Below are positions 52,985 through 63,969 of a stretch of 64,000 bases of DNA, one piece after another. Location: positions 1,100,614 to 1,164,613 of the forward strand of contig SCFE01000006.1 of the NCBI GenBank assembly GCA_004352715.1. Reading direction: 5' to 3'. Within the stretch, counting starts at the first letter, position 1; every line of letters starts with the position of its first letter. The position numbers and the translations under genes were made by a program. Source of the stretch: Hofstenia miamia (Eukaryota; Xenacoelomorpha; Acoela). Below the pieces are notes generated by a model. The model searched no databases. It was not told the origin of the DNA and worked only from the letters and a program-made list of their open reading frames with translations.

Positions 52985-53105
52985 AGGGCAATCTTGTCCC
53001 AACGGACATAATTTTTCAGTCAGACTGGAATCATAAATGAAGAAACTGAGACCATGGATTTCAAATTATTAATCGACTGTATTTCTAAAAAGTCCATAAT
53101 ATTTA
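52985..53105 (+). repeat. dispersed repeat family 1, copy D
   Basis: GACTGGAATCATAAATGAAG then AAACTGAGACCATGGATTTC match copy C (GACCGGAACCATAAATTAAG, AAACTGGCATCACGAATTGC). TTGTCCCAACGGACA stands at the left. Confidence 0.5.
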
Positions 53106-53547
53106 TTAATTGTAGCATCCTTTAAATATTTTGGCAAACCATTAAAATTACCATTCACAATCGGCTTCTTTCTAATCTTTGCAAAGGCGGGCACGATAAG
53201 CTAGGTGAAGGAAATTTATGTTTTTTATATTGAGGTATTAAACAACCGTTTATTTCAACGTTCTACTCGTACTGTAGATCTAGTAGAAATATACAGTCAG
53301 CATTTGCAACTCGCCTCTGACTGCCTCAATCATGTGATATGTGAGTTTTATAATTCAAAGTTGCAACCTGCACCTGTTGCCAGGTAGCGGACTATGACAG
53401 GAACGGTTTCAAGCCTCCTAATGTCTTCCCTGCCCAAGCAGTTTGCCGGGTTTCGGCATGTATTTTCTTGTTACTTTTAAAGAATAAATTAATTCATATA
53501 CATGTATATGGCGTTACTACTTGGAAAAATATGCTAAACATTTTAAA

Positions 53548-53548
<1 letters not shown>

Positions 53549-53579
<31 letters not shown>

Positions 53580-53830
53580 GAGAGAGAGCTGATATATTTT
53601 TTCAGATACACAAAAACGATTATATATATAATATTACGCTTGGTTAGGGGAATCCCAATANNNNNNNNNNNNNNNNNNNNNNNNNNNNNNNNNNNNNNNN
53701 NNNNNNNNNNNNNNNNNNNNNNNNNNNNNNNATATATATATATATAATAGAGAGAGAGCTGATATATTTTTTCAGATACACAAAAACGATTATATATATA
53801 ATATTACGCTTGGTTAGGGGAATCCCAATA
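53549..53830. repeat. (TA)n, gap and an identical 85-bp block on both sides
   Basis: TA repeat at 53549-53574 is followed by an 85-base block (53576-53660, AATAGAGAGAGAGCTGATAT to GGGGAATCCCAATA). Then come 71 N (53661-53731), more TA, and the same 85 bases again (53746-53830) without a difference that I can find. Confidence 0.9.
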
Positions 53831-54617
53831 CCTTAATTCGGTTGTGAACAGCCCAATATAAAAATCTTTATTAATACATATTATGCATCAAAGCGTTGTA
53901 TCACCGATATGCGAGCTATCTTATTACATAGCCATAAATAATGCAAAACAGAAGTAGTCTTGAAAATATGAAAATTTCAGATATCTTCTCTTAATATTTG
54001 CCTATTAATATTTGATTGATGGTTTCAGAAGCTTTAGATATAATCAGTTCACAGTAACTCATATTCCCAATGTCTTTTTCTGAAAATCTTCATAATTGTC
54101 TCCTGATTTCAAAAAAATGTCTGAGACTAGGTTGTTTCGTTCAAAGGATAAAAAGAAACTATTAATAGCTAGTTAATAAAAGTATGAATGAGCAGTTCAC
54201 TCCCACCGTTTTTCTTACTCTTTTATTTATTTTGAAACACAAAATGAAGCTTTCTGGGAATTTCTCTCACGATAAACCTTTTAGAAAACATCGAATATTT
54301 TTCTTGGAGACTTAAATCCTTTGAAAATTGAAAAATGCAACATTTAGGTTTCTTCTGACGTTAAATTCCAATAATTGTCAAAAACACTTACTGACAAAAT
54401 TTCATAGTTCTGACGTAATAATTATCTGAAAAATTACGAATTTGCTATGTTTGATGTCAACTCCAGTGTAAAAGCCAAATAAACTTATAAATTCTGAGTT
54501 ATTTAAATTTTCATATAACGCGATCCAAACCCATCGAATTTTGCAAAAAAAATCTGACCTGACACATTGATAAACATGAACATGGAACGTGTCGACTTTT
54601 TTATAATTTCGGTTAGC

Positions 54618-54643
54618 CTTCTTCTTCTTCTTCTTCTTCTTTT
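54618..54643. repeat. (CTT)n microsatellite
   Basis: A run of eight CTT units. It explains the poly-Lys/poly-Arg/poly-Leu frames that cross it. Confidence 0.95.
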
Positions 54644-56389
54644 GAAAAATTTTCCTCCGCTTTCTTGCCCGACAATCGCATTTGCTAGTGAGAGCTTTTG
54701 GCAAAGTGAAATTTTCACAACAAATAAAGCTTTAATAAAACGACTCAATTGATATTAAAATAGTTTGTTTGAATTTAATTTCGGAATCATTTGACAGCAT
54801 TTGTCCAATTATTTTTTAATAAGCGACATTTAAGTATTTTTCATTTTTCCTACTTATATTTTTTTATAAACGAGTTGCGAAATTCAACAATTTTTTATTG
54901 AGTATATTTGTATTTTAAGTATGATAGTTTCCTTACATTTTTTTTAAATATTTATTAATAGTTTTGTTAAGAATTCAATGAGAGCTGAATTTTAACCTTA
55001 AAGTTTAGCTTAACTGCTAAAAGAAAGAGTTAATTTCTCTTCTATGCATATGCATTAAACTGTATTGCACTTGCCACGTATTCTTTAGTCGATATAAACA
55101 TAATGAATTGACTCAGTGTTTGGATGCATTACCTATTGTGATTAAATTTAATCATTCGATTCAATTAAATAAATCCGCCCCTTAAAATGTGTTATATTAA
55201 AAATGTATTAATTTCAAAGGTTGCTAAAACTAAATTAGCAAAGAATTGCACTATTAAATAATGCAAAAGAAACCGTATTATACACTATAGACATGTACTT
55301 TCCGTTTCTCAATAACTCTTTCAATGCAACAAGCATTGAAGAATTTAGTGCATATGTTGTATCTGATCAGATTTTTGTCATTAGAGGAGAATTGTGGAAT
55401 TGACTTCGACCGAACAATCTGTTTTGTCGTTTTTCATTTTTTTTCTGCCATCCCTTATTGGGACCCGTTGACATGATAAGTTTTCCCCTAAGACTTCCCC
55501 TTATGTAAGGGAAAGCTCATCGTGTATACGCAAATTAGCTCGACATAATTGCTCGTAAAGAAAGGCCTACAGAATAAAATTAACATAATACACATGAAAA
55601 ACCTTTATGGAAAACTTACCATATAGACATAATTAAAATATAGTTAATCTAATAAATGCTTCGTAAATACAGATATGGTCATCTGTATATGGTTTGGGTG
55701 GTGCATCTACACAATAATACACCATTAAAGTTAGTTGTTGTTCCCATTGGCTTTCGACCTCCTTGAGTCCCTGAGCATTACAAATATGGAGAATTAAAAC
55801 TTTTTTAAAAAAATTAGATTCCCAAATGAAAAATGGTGAATCTTTTCTAGGCCTTTAGAGGACTTTCTCCAATAGATATTGTCAATGTCTCAATTATTTC
55901 ATGTTGCATAATAGGCTTGGAGAAAATTGCTTGACAATGGGAAAAAAGCATTTTCTCTCCCGTATAAAAGACAGGAAGTTTAATTTTCTTGCAAAGCAGT
56001 ATTTTTTGAACAGTGACATCAGGGTTGGTTATACTTGAATTATACTAATTTTTTCTAACACCAAGTAGAAAATTAACATATCACATGTCAGTTATCTTAT
56101 TTGTCCAACCTGCATGCTAATGCTTTGGGCATTTTGCAGGCTCCAATATTATTTCTTTGCCCTCAGTTGCTTTAAATATTTAAACAAGTTTTTCAAAAAT
56201 ACAACCGAATTATGTATAAATATAATTATTTATTGGTAGTCGAATAGCATCATATTTTAAAATTTATATTTTGCCTTAGAATGATATTGTTTTATATTCG
56301 AATTTAAAATGACAACATTATAAAGTATTTAATCATTAATGTATTTAGTGCGTTGTTCTATGTGATCTTGCTCGGGCTTTCTTGGCGTA
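54644..56389. other. sequence upstream of the TMEM63-like exon
   Basis: No TATA box, CpG-rich promoter or upstream exon that I can defend. CTTCCCCTTATGTAAGGGAA at about 55493-55513 can form a short hairpin. Confidence 0.35.
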
Positions 56390-56655
56390 ATGATATTTCT
56401 TTCGCTTGGAGGGGATCACCCTATTACCACCAGAGAGACGGATCCAAATGTCAACGTTTCGCAATGTGATACTCTCAACCGTAACTACACACGGTTCCAT
56501 CACGCGCGCTACGGTATTCCTGTCACTCTTGCGACAAACATTGTCGGTGCTTGTGCCTTGGTTCTCATTTTCTCTGTTTTACGTCGGAAAGCCGGCGACT
56601 ACGCGAGACTCACACTGCAACATCACACTTGGGCTGCAATGTTCTGCCAGAACAG
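56390..56655 (+). CDS. TMEM63: TMEM63/CSC1-like channel, first recognised exon
   Basis: TMEM63 proteins are animal members of the OSCA/TMEM63 family of mechanically gated cation channels. This exon encodes the N-terminal outer segment and first membrane helix. From the ATG at 56390 there are about 40 polar residues with two glycosylation sequons (NVS at residues 22-24, NYT at 32-34) and one Cys (26). GIPVTLATN and a hydrophobic helix (about residues 43-64) follow, then FSVLRRKAGDYARL, which matches the conserved post-helix FS-RR--DYGRL pattern of the family. The exon ends CAGAACAG followed by GTAAAT, a good donor, leaving two bases (AG) of a split codon. The start is uncertain: an acceptor-like TTTCTTTCGCTTGGAG ends at 56411, so this could be an internal exon beginning there. 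Confidence 0.7.
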
Positions 56656-57168
56656 GTAAATGATTCGTATTTTTTCAATCTGATTTAAACTGTACGTTAA
56701 GAGATTTAACACAATTGGGAAATTTTAATATTGAGCTGTGATTATCATTTCAACGCCAGATGTGTCAAGTTTACCAGAATTCTATTATCATCCCAGTGGT
56801 ATAGTTAAGTTGCATCACAACAATGTGTTCACAGTGAATCTAAATTGCATGTAGTCAAATCTTACTGACGCATGTTAAAGTTGGCCTTAGAACTTAAATT
56901 TAATATGTTCAGTTTTAATTTGGAATTTTGATATGAATTCCCAATTTCATACGAAAATGTGATATGCGGATATTTTCAAACACTGATTTATGCTTACGTT
57001 CAGGCTTTTCCTGTGTGTACAACACGTCCAGAAAACCAAGATGCGCCTCCTTGTATAAAATATATAAACACCTATATTTTACCATCAAAAAATTGCGAGT
57101 TCTGAGCTACGTATATTGCTCGTGTATACGCTAAGGCTTACATCATGAGGCAGACTACATGTATTAAA

Positions 57169-57490
57169 TAGGCCTTCGTAGTATTTCTAGACTCGCATTG
57201 ATATAAGGAGCTTCCTCAAAATTATCATTTTTAACTAAATTTTTTAAAATTGTTCTATTGATTTTATTATGAAAAAGTGCGTTTTTCCTGACTTTACAGC
57301 CGCTTGTTACAAAAACTGCAGTCACCTATTGTTATAATTTTCACTGTAATTTTGTTTCTACATGTTTACATCAAAACATATACAAATCATATTAAAATCA
57401 ATAGGAAAATGTTAAAAAATTAAGTTAAAAATGATAATTTTGAAGAGGCTCCATATATCAATCCGGGTCTAGAAATACTACTGGCCTTAG
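57169..57490. mobile_element. 322-bp foldback MITE
   Basis: The left arm 57169-57271 (TAGGCC-TTCGTAGTATTTCTAGAC at its outer end) and the right arm 57387-57490 are inverted repeats of about 100 bases with most positions matching. An inner shared block is AAAATTATCATTTTTAACT. The short central spacer has no coding capacity. It lies in the TMEM63-like intron. It shares no sequence that I can see with the 31.3-kb foldback element. Confidence 0.75.
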
Positions 57491-58306
57491 TTCTTTATAG
57501 TTTTTGCATAAAATATTTTTGTCCCCTCATCCATTTGCGCCCCCCCCGCATCAGTTTTAGAGTTTGCGAGTCTCTAGTACCGCCACTGATATACTCGGCA
57601 ATGAACTGAGTAGTTATTTACAAAATTAGGTCTCAATATTCAAAACAAGCCAATTTAATGCAACATTATACTAAGAGATTGTATTTTCCGAATATCTCCA
57701 ACCTTGGTTTTATCTTTAGCCCAAATTTCGACTAGAAGATGAATTATATGATTCTAATCGGAGTTTTATAACTAACTAGAATAAGTAGTTTTAAATTTCA
57801 CCATGTAAACCGGTGTAATTATTGTTTTTAGTTTAAGCTGTAAGTATTCCGATTGTCTTTATCGCCTGATTTAAAGAATTCTTTTCTATAGTTAACATAT
57901 TCGCTTTCTGCTTACGTTACCAGTTGCAATTAACCAGAATTTTGTTTGTGTCTTGTCTCGCTATGTATATACAATATGTACATTTGCTTGTCAACTAACC
58001 GTTTTTACTAATGGCAGTTGACCGCAAACATTGAGACAATGTGAACAATGATACCGTGCTTCGGAACTCCCTCGGGTGTGCGTTAAATAGTTTATTTTTA
58101 GTTCTTTGCTTTAGCTAGATAAAGCTATAATTGATTTATCAGTGATGTTTTAGCAATTTCTACTTATTGCCATGTTTCATATCTACAAACCCGCTAGTAT
58201 AGCATTGATAGATTGTTAAATTCCTAATTTAGAGGATTTGAGGTTCTACAGTTTTTTAATTGAATACATTCAATTCAAGTGCTCTTTTGGTATAATGACT
58301 ATTTCA

Positions 58307-58308
<2 letters not shown>

Positions 58309-58341
<33 letters not shown>
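58309..58341. repeat. (TA)n microsatellite
   Basis: Pure TA repeat. The Ile-Tyr frame across it is an artefact. Confidence 0.95.
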
Positions 58342-58343
<2 letters not shown>

Positions 58344-59726
58344 TGATGTGCAGGTGCCTGTTTTGCTCTCGAATACTGGTGGCTGAGCATAATTATCACC
58401 GGGTAGCAGTAAGCTTTGCATTTCAGATTGTGCCTTATATTTTTTCCAAAACAAATTGTAAGTAATATATTGAGAAAATTAACATATAATAAACGTGAAT
58501 TTTAATAAAAATATTTAAGTTGGTTAATAGCAGCAAAGCAAATTTCATTCTTGGGTACGGGTGTGGATGAACATTTTTATTTTTAGACGCCGGATCCTAC
58601 TTGACTAATATAACTCAATTTTCATGTTATTTGCGGTGTAGTAATTTAATAATGGCTATTTAATTATCTGCTGTTGTTCTTTTATTCATATCTTCAGCTT
58701 GACATAAGTATTGCATTATCTTAGAAACATTCCTTGAAGTTCAAATTTGTACTCAAAATTCATTACAAAATGCAAAACAATTCCCCTATTCTTACGTATA
58801 GCATTTGAACTGCAATTTGTCGCTTGGTTTAGTTCTCGAGAAGTGAATTTCCCTTTACTATAAATCTACTATGTTTCTTTTATTGTAACAATGCTTCATA
58901 AAGGCTGCTCTCTTTTTTCTGTTTCTGTTGTTAAATTGATTTTTGTTCTAACACATTAGTTGCGCTTTCCACTTTTATGAATGAAATGTTCTTACATTTT
59001 TTATTCCCAGCAATTAAAAAATTGATTTTAATTTCGCTTTTATTATTTCGTAAACATAGTATTCTTTCAGGTCAATATTCATAATTCGTAAATATGTGAT
59101 TGTTCCCTTCTTTCTTTTGGAATTTCCATTTACTCTGTGACTGGATTAATTTTTAAATCCTTTGATTTGTTGTAATCATTAATGCCATTGATATTTAACA
59201 ATATTGAATGAGATGAGAGTCGACCCGACCTTTGCTGATCAATTACTTGTCACTTTTCACCATATTTTGTAGCCACGTGTCGGGCCGGGTCAATCTAACA
59301 AAATTAGAAAATGTTGCCGGGTTAGGAATATTTCAACTTTAGTAAAATATTTTGTTTTACAATGAAATTGATAGAAATCGAAACTGAAGTTTTCTCCACG
59401 TGTTTTTGTTATTTAAAATAAATAATAGTGTTGTAAAGAGATTGTAAAATACTCATTTTGTAGCCCTATCTCGAGATTTTTTCACTATTAAAACCGAGGG
59501 GTGCTGCAAAGTACCTCCTTATAAAATCAATTCTATGCAACACTAAGCAGCAAAACTTGCATAATGGCGGTGTCTTTTGGTTTCAAATATTTATGGTATT
59601 TCGTGTGCCCTCGATTATCCTCTTGAGTCCCAAATGTTTTCATTCACGTACCAATATTTTGGCTCTTGTTAATTACCGTTAATCTCTTCACTCGCTACTA
59701 TAAATTTTGCATGGAAGAGGCAATCA

Positions 59727-59727
<1 letters not shown>

Positions 59728-59765
<38 letters not shown>
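59728..59765. repeat. (TA)n microsatellite followed by one N
   Basis: TA repeat ending in a single ambiguous base at 59766. Confidence 0.95.
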
Positions 59766-60734
59766 NCTTATTGAGTAGAATATCGAGAATTTAATGTACA
59801 ATGGATTCAAAATATTTTAGGAGAAAGAAATTCAGACATCTACTTTTTTGCGGTAGAAATCAAATTTTTTATTGTTGAATGCTTTGATTTCGAGTAATGG
59901 ATGTCTGATTTCTCCGAACGCTAATTTTCAACATTAAGAAAATATTTATTTTTAACCATATGTTATGCTCTTGAACTTGGCATATTCTTACCTCTTTTGA
60001 ACAAACAATAGTAGATGTATTTCTAGTCAGAGTAAAATCAAAATTCTTATAATAATAAGTTCTGAAATTTTCAACCACTGCCAAAATATGTTTCTAGTGC
60101 ACCTCTGACGTGTTATTTCAATGCTAAGTCAATTTATTCTTATCTTATTATGTGTAAATCATAATCCGATTGTTCGTTCATTCAATGCTAAATTAGGGCT
60201 TTAATAATTCTTTGCTATGTTTAAGATATGCAACATAATGCAACAAGCAAAAATATTCTTCGTCTAGTACGTGTTCATGGATTTCATGTGAATGCGCAAA
60301 ATTTAATGCAGTGAAATTTTTATGTTCAGAGATAGATGTGTGCTCATGGTCCTCAGGTCTTGTGCTACAACATTTTCGAATTTCTTTTCCTAAAATTATT
60401 ATAATCCTTTTATTTATTTCCAAATTATACACAACTAAACATGTATTGAAAAAAACAATGATTTGTGAGGTTTGCCAGAAAAACTTCAGGGCTTATGTTT
60501 ATGCACATGGCAGTTAATCATTTTAAGACGCCTTCTATTCAATACGGAGTAGAAAATTTTTTGAAAAAAGTTATTTCCTATGAAAAACACTAAAAATTAA
60601 CATGCATTTTAAAAACAGTACTGAAAATTCAGGCTCCGAACCAGAAGAGAGGTCGTATCCCCCTCGAAATATTTTTAAGCAATTATGTAGAAGTGGTTTC
60701 AAAATATAAAATAATATATATATATATATATATA

Positions 60735-62134
60735 CCATGCTGGCCATTTAATTAGCATAATTTTCAAAATGAATAAAAAACAATATATTTTTGCAATAAC
60801 GTTTTTCCGACTAATGAAACAGCTCTAGGTTGGTGTTCCTTTAATTTGAATAACTACTAATTAACTAGCAAAATTACAAATCTTAGGTAATTAGTCGAAA
60901 TGTTCAGATAAAATCAATATTTGGTAGGGCCTCCTTTTGCCGCCAAAACTGCTTCTATGCGTTGTGGCATAGATTCAATCAGTCTTTTGCAATACCCACT
61001 TGTAATTTCGGTGGTCCATACTTCTGTCACAGTCTTCTTGAGATAATTGAGAGACGTGGGTTTGCGCTGACCAACTTGTTTCTTCACCACAGCCCAGCAG
61101 TTCCTAATTGGGTTCAAATCTGGAGAACTGCCGGGCCATGACTCCAGGACTTCGATCCCAGAATCTGAAAGCCAGCTTCGAACAGACTTAGCCATATGGC
61201 AGAGCGCACTATCATGCTGGAAGATTTGGCATCCACGAATATCTGGCCATGTTTGAAGCTTGTCGTCGAGTATTTCTCTGTACAAGCAAGCATTGATTGT
61301 CCTGTTTTTTTAGGTAGAAACCAAATGGCACCACGGCCACTTGATGCGATGTTACCCCATATCATCACACTTGCGGAATTTTTCACTCGGGGAAGACAAT
61401 AACGTGAGTCGTACCTCGCGCCTACTTTTCGCCGGACATTTGTCGAGAAAGAATAAAATTGCTTGATGCTGGTTTCATCACTGAACATGACCTTATGCCA
61501 ATCTTGGCTTGTCCACGACTTGAACTTCTGACAAAATCGAATGCGATCTTTTAGGTTTTTGAGAGAAAGTCGTGGTGTACATGCTGGTTTGTAGGACTTC
61601 AGCTTAAAATCAAGGTGGAGTCTTCGTCGAATGGTACGAGTACTGACAGGAGATAGCAGTTGTAAAGATATAAACGATACGAAGCAGTAGGATCCAATTT
61701 CACAATGCGTCGATACATTAGATCAGTCCTTCTTGAAATCACACGTTTCTTCATCGCTCGCTTTCTAGCACAAAAATTGCCAGTTAATTCCAACCTGTGC
61801 AAACAACGTTGACCAACTGATTGGGATACGTGGAGACGTTGAGCAATTTCCGTTTGTGTGTATCCGTCTTTTGAGCGACGACTGTAGACGAAGTGTCTTT
61901 ATTTCTTCTCATGCGCACAGTGCGATGTACACTACGGTATTCGAACGAACGTTAATGAGAAGTGACTATGCTACTGTTTGAAAATTAAACGGATGAAATT
62001 CAGTCACGTGACAACGTCATAAATTCAAATTGAACCTAGAAATCAACAGTTATTTGTTCTCGAACAATAATGTCGTCAAGACTATTATTTTCTCATTCGA
62101 TATGAAAATTATGCTAATCAAATGGCCGGCATGA
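60735..62134 (-). mobile_element. Tc1/mariner-type transposon, about 1.4 kb, inactive
   Basis: Terminal inverted repeats of about 31 bases read inward CATGCTGGCCATTTAATTAG (left, from 60736) and CATGCCGGCCATTTGATTAG (right, from 62133), both continuing CATAATTTTCA. The element sits inside a TA microsatellite (60714-60734 and 62135-62149), as expected for insertion at TA. It carries one broken transposase on the minus strand. TIR and element lengths are normal for the superfamily. Confidence 0.9.
60914..61912 (-). pseudogene. Tc1-like transposase, frameshifted and catalytically altered
   Basis: This is a DDE transposase of the Tc1 group. The likely start is the ATG at 61912. A helix-turn-helix follows in another frame (GYTQTEIAQRLHVSQSVGQR). 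After a second shift near 61670 comes TRTIRRRLHLDFKLKSYKPA and then the first catalytic Asp in MFSDETSIKQF. A third shift lies at the T7 run 61311-61317 (A7 on the coding strand). The last frame (61285-60914) has the second Asp in FQHDSALCH and ends with a stop at 60914. The third catalytic position is NPIRN where the family has NPIEN, so the Glu is replaced by Arg (AGG). There are 35 residues between the second Asp and this position, one more than the common Tc1 spacing of 34. A single-base change in length at each shift would explain the broken frames. Confidence 0.9.
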
Positions 62135-62173
62135 TATATATATATATATGCGAACTAGTCTTATTACTATATA

Positions 62174-62262
62174 CAGTGGCGACTCGATTTAACGAAGCCC
62201 TTCGTTCCCGAAGAATATTTCGTTAAATCGAGTATTTCGTTAAATCGATTTTTCATCAAATC
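62174..62262 (+). mobile_element. pogo/Tigger-like terminal sequence
   Basis: TA at 62172 is followed by CAGTGGCGACTCGATTTAAC, a start typical of pogo/Tigger-type ends. TTCGTTAAATCGAG appears inverted at 62219-62232 and TTCGTTAAATCGA again at 62236-62248, so the end folds on itself. No opposite end or transposase is seen before or just after the gap at 62589-63588. Confidence 0.45.
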
Positions 62263-62588
62263 GAAATTTTTTTAACGAATTTTGCATCTAATTTTCGTTT
62301 TATTTGTGTGTGCAGGGGTTTCTGACGTAATTAAATGCCCACTCACAGTCTTTATTCATAGTGATGGGATTTGTATCATACAAATTTTATGGCTAGCATA
62401 CTAGCTCTGTCATATTTTATTTGTAGAAACAAAATAACGAAAATATGCACGAATGTTAAGTAAGAACGAAAATATAAAATCAGCTACTCGTTAAAAAGTT
62501 TATTTTTTTAAATACTGCAAAATGTTGGTTTGTTTCTTTTTTGTACTTCCAATGGTTCGCACAAATTCTTTTAGACTATGCGCCATAT

Positions 62589-63588
62589 NNNNNNNNNNNN
62601 NNNNNNNNNNNNNNNNNNNNNNNNNNNNNNNNNNNNNNNNNNNNNNNNNNNNNNNNNNNNNNNNNNNNNNNNNNNNNNNNNNNNNNNNNNNNNNNNNNNN
62701 NNNNNNNNNNNNNNNNNNNNNNNNNNNNNNNNNNNNNNNNNNNNNNNNNNNNNNNNNNNNNNNNNNNNNNNNNNNNNNNNNNNNNNNNNNNNNNNNNNNN
62801 NNNNNNNNNNNNNNNNNNNNNNNNNNNNNNNNNNNNNNNNNNNNNNNNNNNNNNNNNNNNNNNNNNNNNNNNNNNNNNNNNNNNNNNNNNNNNNNNNNNN
62901 NNNNNNNNNNNNNNNNNNNNNNNNNNNNNNNNNNNNNNNNNNNNNNNNNNNNNNNNNNNNNNNNNNNNNNNNNNNNNNNNNNNNNNNNNNNNNNNNNNNN
63001 NNNNNNNNNNNNNNNNNNNNNNNNNNNNNNNNNNNNNNNNNNNNNNNNNNNNNNNNNNNNNNNNNNNNNNNNNNNNNNNNNNNNNNNNNNNNNNNNNNNN
63101 NNNNNNNNNNNNNNNNNNNNNNNNNNNNNNNNNNNNNNNNNNNNNNNNNNNNNNNNNNNNNNNNNNNNNNNNNNNNNNNNNNNNNNNNNNNNNNNNNNNN
63201 NNNNNNNNNNNNNNNNNNNNNNNNNNNNNNNNNNNNNNNNNNNNNNNNNNNNNNNNNNNNNNNNNNNNNNNNNNNNNNNNNNNNNNNNNNNNNNNNNNNN
63301 NNNNNNNNNNNNNNNNNNNNNNNNNNNNNNNNNNNNNNNNNNNNNNNNNNNNNNNNNNNNNNNNNNNNNNNNNNNNNNNNNNNNNNNNNNNNNNNNNNNN
63401 NNNNNNNNNNNNNNNNNNNNNNNNNNNNNNNNNNNNNNNNNNNNNNNNNNNNNNNNNNNNNNNNNNNNNNNNNNNNNNNNNNNNNNNNNNNNNNNNNNNN
63501 NNNNNNNNNNNNNNNNNNNNNNNNNNNNNNNNNNNNNNNNNNNNNNNNNNNNNNNNNNNNNNNNNNNNNNNNNNNNNNNNNNNNNNNN
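62589..63588. other. assembly gap of exactly 1000 N
   Basis: The round length suggests a placeholder and not a measured distance. All long frames crossing it are artefacts. Confidence 0.98.
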
Positions 63589-63695
63589 GCATAAAGAAAT
63601 GATTGATATTGTTTTCAAATCATTAATTTGACAAAACTTACTTGTTTTAGCAGTAAATGCCAAATTCTATTCATGCTCATAAATCTGTTTTTCAG

Positions 63696-63969
63696 GGCAG
63701 ATGGTCTCAACAACAATGTTCTTGAACAAGATCCTGCCTTTGACAGGGGTCTCTTTTCATGGATTCCGGCTACACTTCTTTTATCAGATGAACAATTCCG
63801 CACCAAAATAGGACCTGATTCAGTGCAGTACCTTTACTTCCAGCGATACCTTATCTTCCTCATGCTTGTCTTGACAGTTTGTTCGCTTACTGTGTTGCTG
63901 CCTGTTAACATCTATGCCAGTGGAATCCTGTCCCCGCCGCAGAACGTTGGAAACGACTCTCTGCCTAGG
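63696..63969 (+). CDS. TMEM63: TMEM63/CSC1-like channel, second recognised exon (gene continues)
   Basis: Begins after the acceptor CTGTTTTTCAG. The first G completes the Arg codon left by 56655, and 91 codons follow. Landmarks: LFSWIPATLLLSDEQFRTKI, matching the family's SWL-a-f-l-dd-i block; then GPDSVQYLYFQR, the highly conserved D-a-YL-FQR motif at the cytoplasmic edge of the next helix; then a membrane helix (LIFLMLVLTVCSLTVLLP) ending in LLPVNIYASG, which matches the family's LPVN. The exon probably ends AGG before GTACTT at 63970, a mediocre donor, at a codon boundary. The pore helices and C-terminal part must lie beyond the window. The linker to the first helix is shorter than in vertebrate TMEM63 as I know it, so an exon may be missing in the gap. 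Confidence 0.85.

Larger units (their letters stand above)
56656..63695 (+). other. inferred 7-kb TMEM63-like intron
   Basis: The donor at 56656 and acceptor at 63695 (CTGTTTTTCAG) join in compatible phase: AG plus G gives Arg, then ADGLNNN. The interval contains a foldback MITE, TA tracts, a Tc1-like element, a pogo-like terminus and a 1000-N gap. An extra exon could be hidden in the gap. GTCGACCCGACC and GTCGGGCCGGGTC at 59219 and 59279 face each other and may be a further element remnant. Confidence 0.55.

Noticed and set aside
53205-53387. 60-codon plus frame followed by GC-richer sequence to 53465
   Set aside because: Looks slightly gene-like in composition, but no domain, splice border or continuation could be defended.
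54402-54752. Poly-Lys, poly-Arg and poly-Leu frames
   Set aside because: Translations of the (CTT)n microsatellite.
60193-60517. Overlapping frames on both strands, one rich in His and Glu
   Set aside because: Opposite-strand overlap inside the TMEM63-like intron with no family match.
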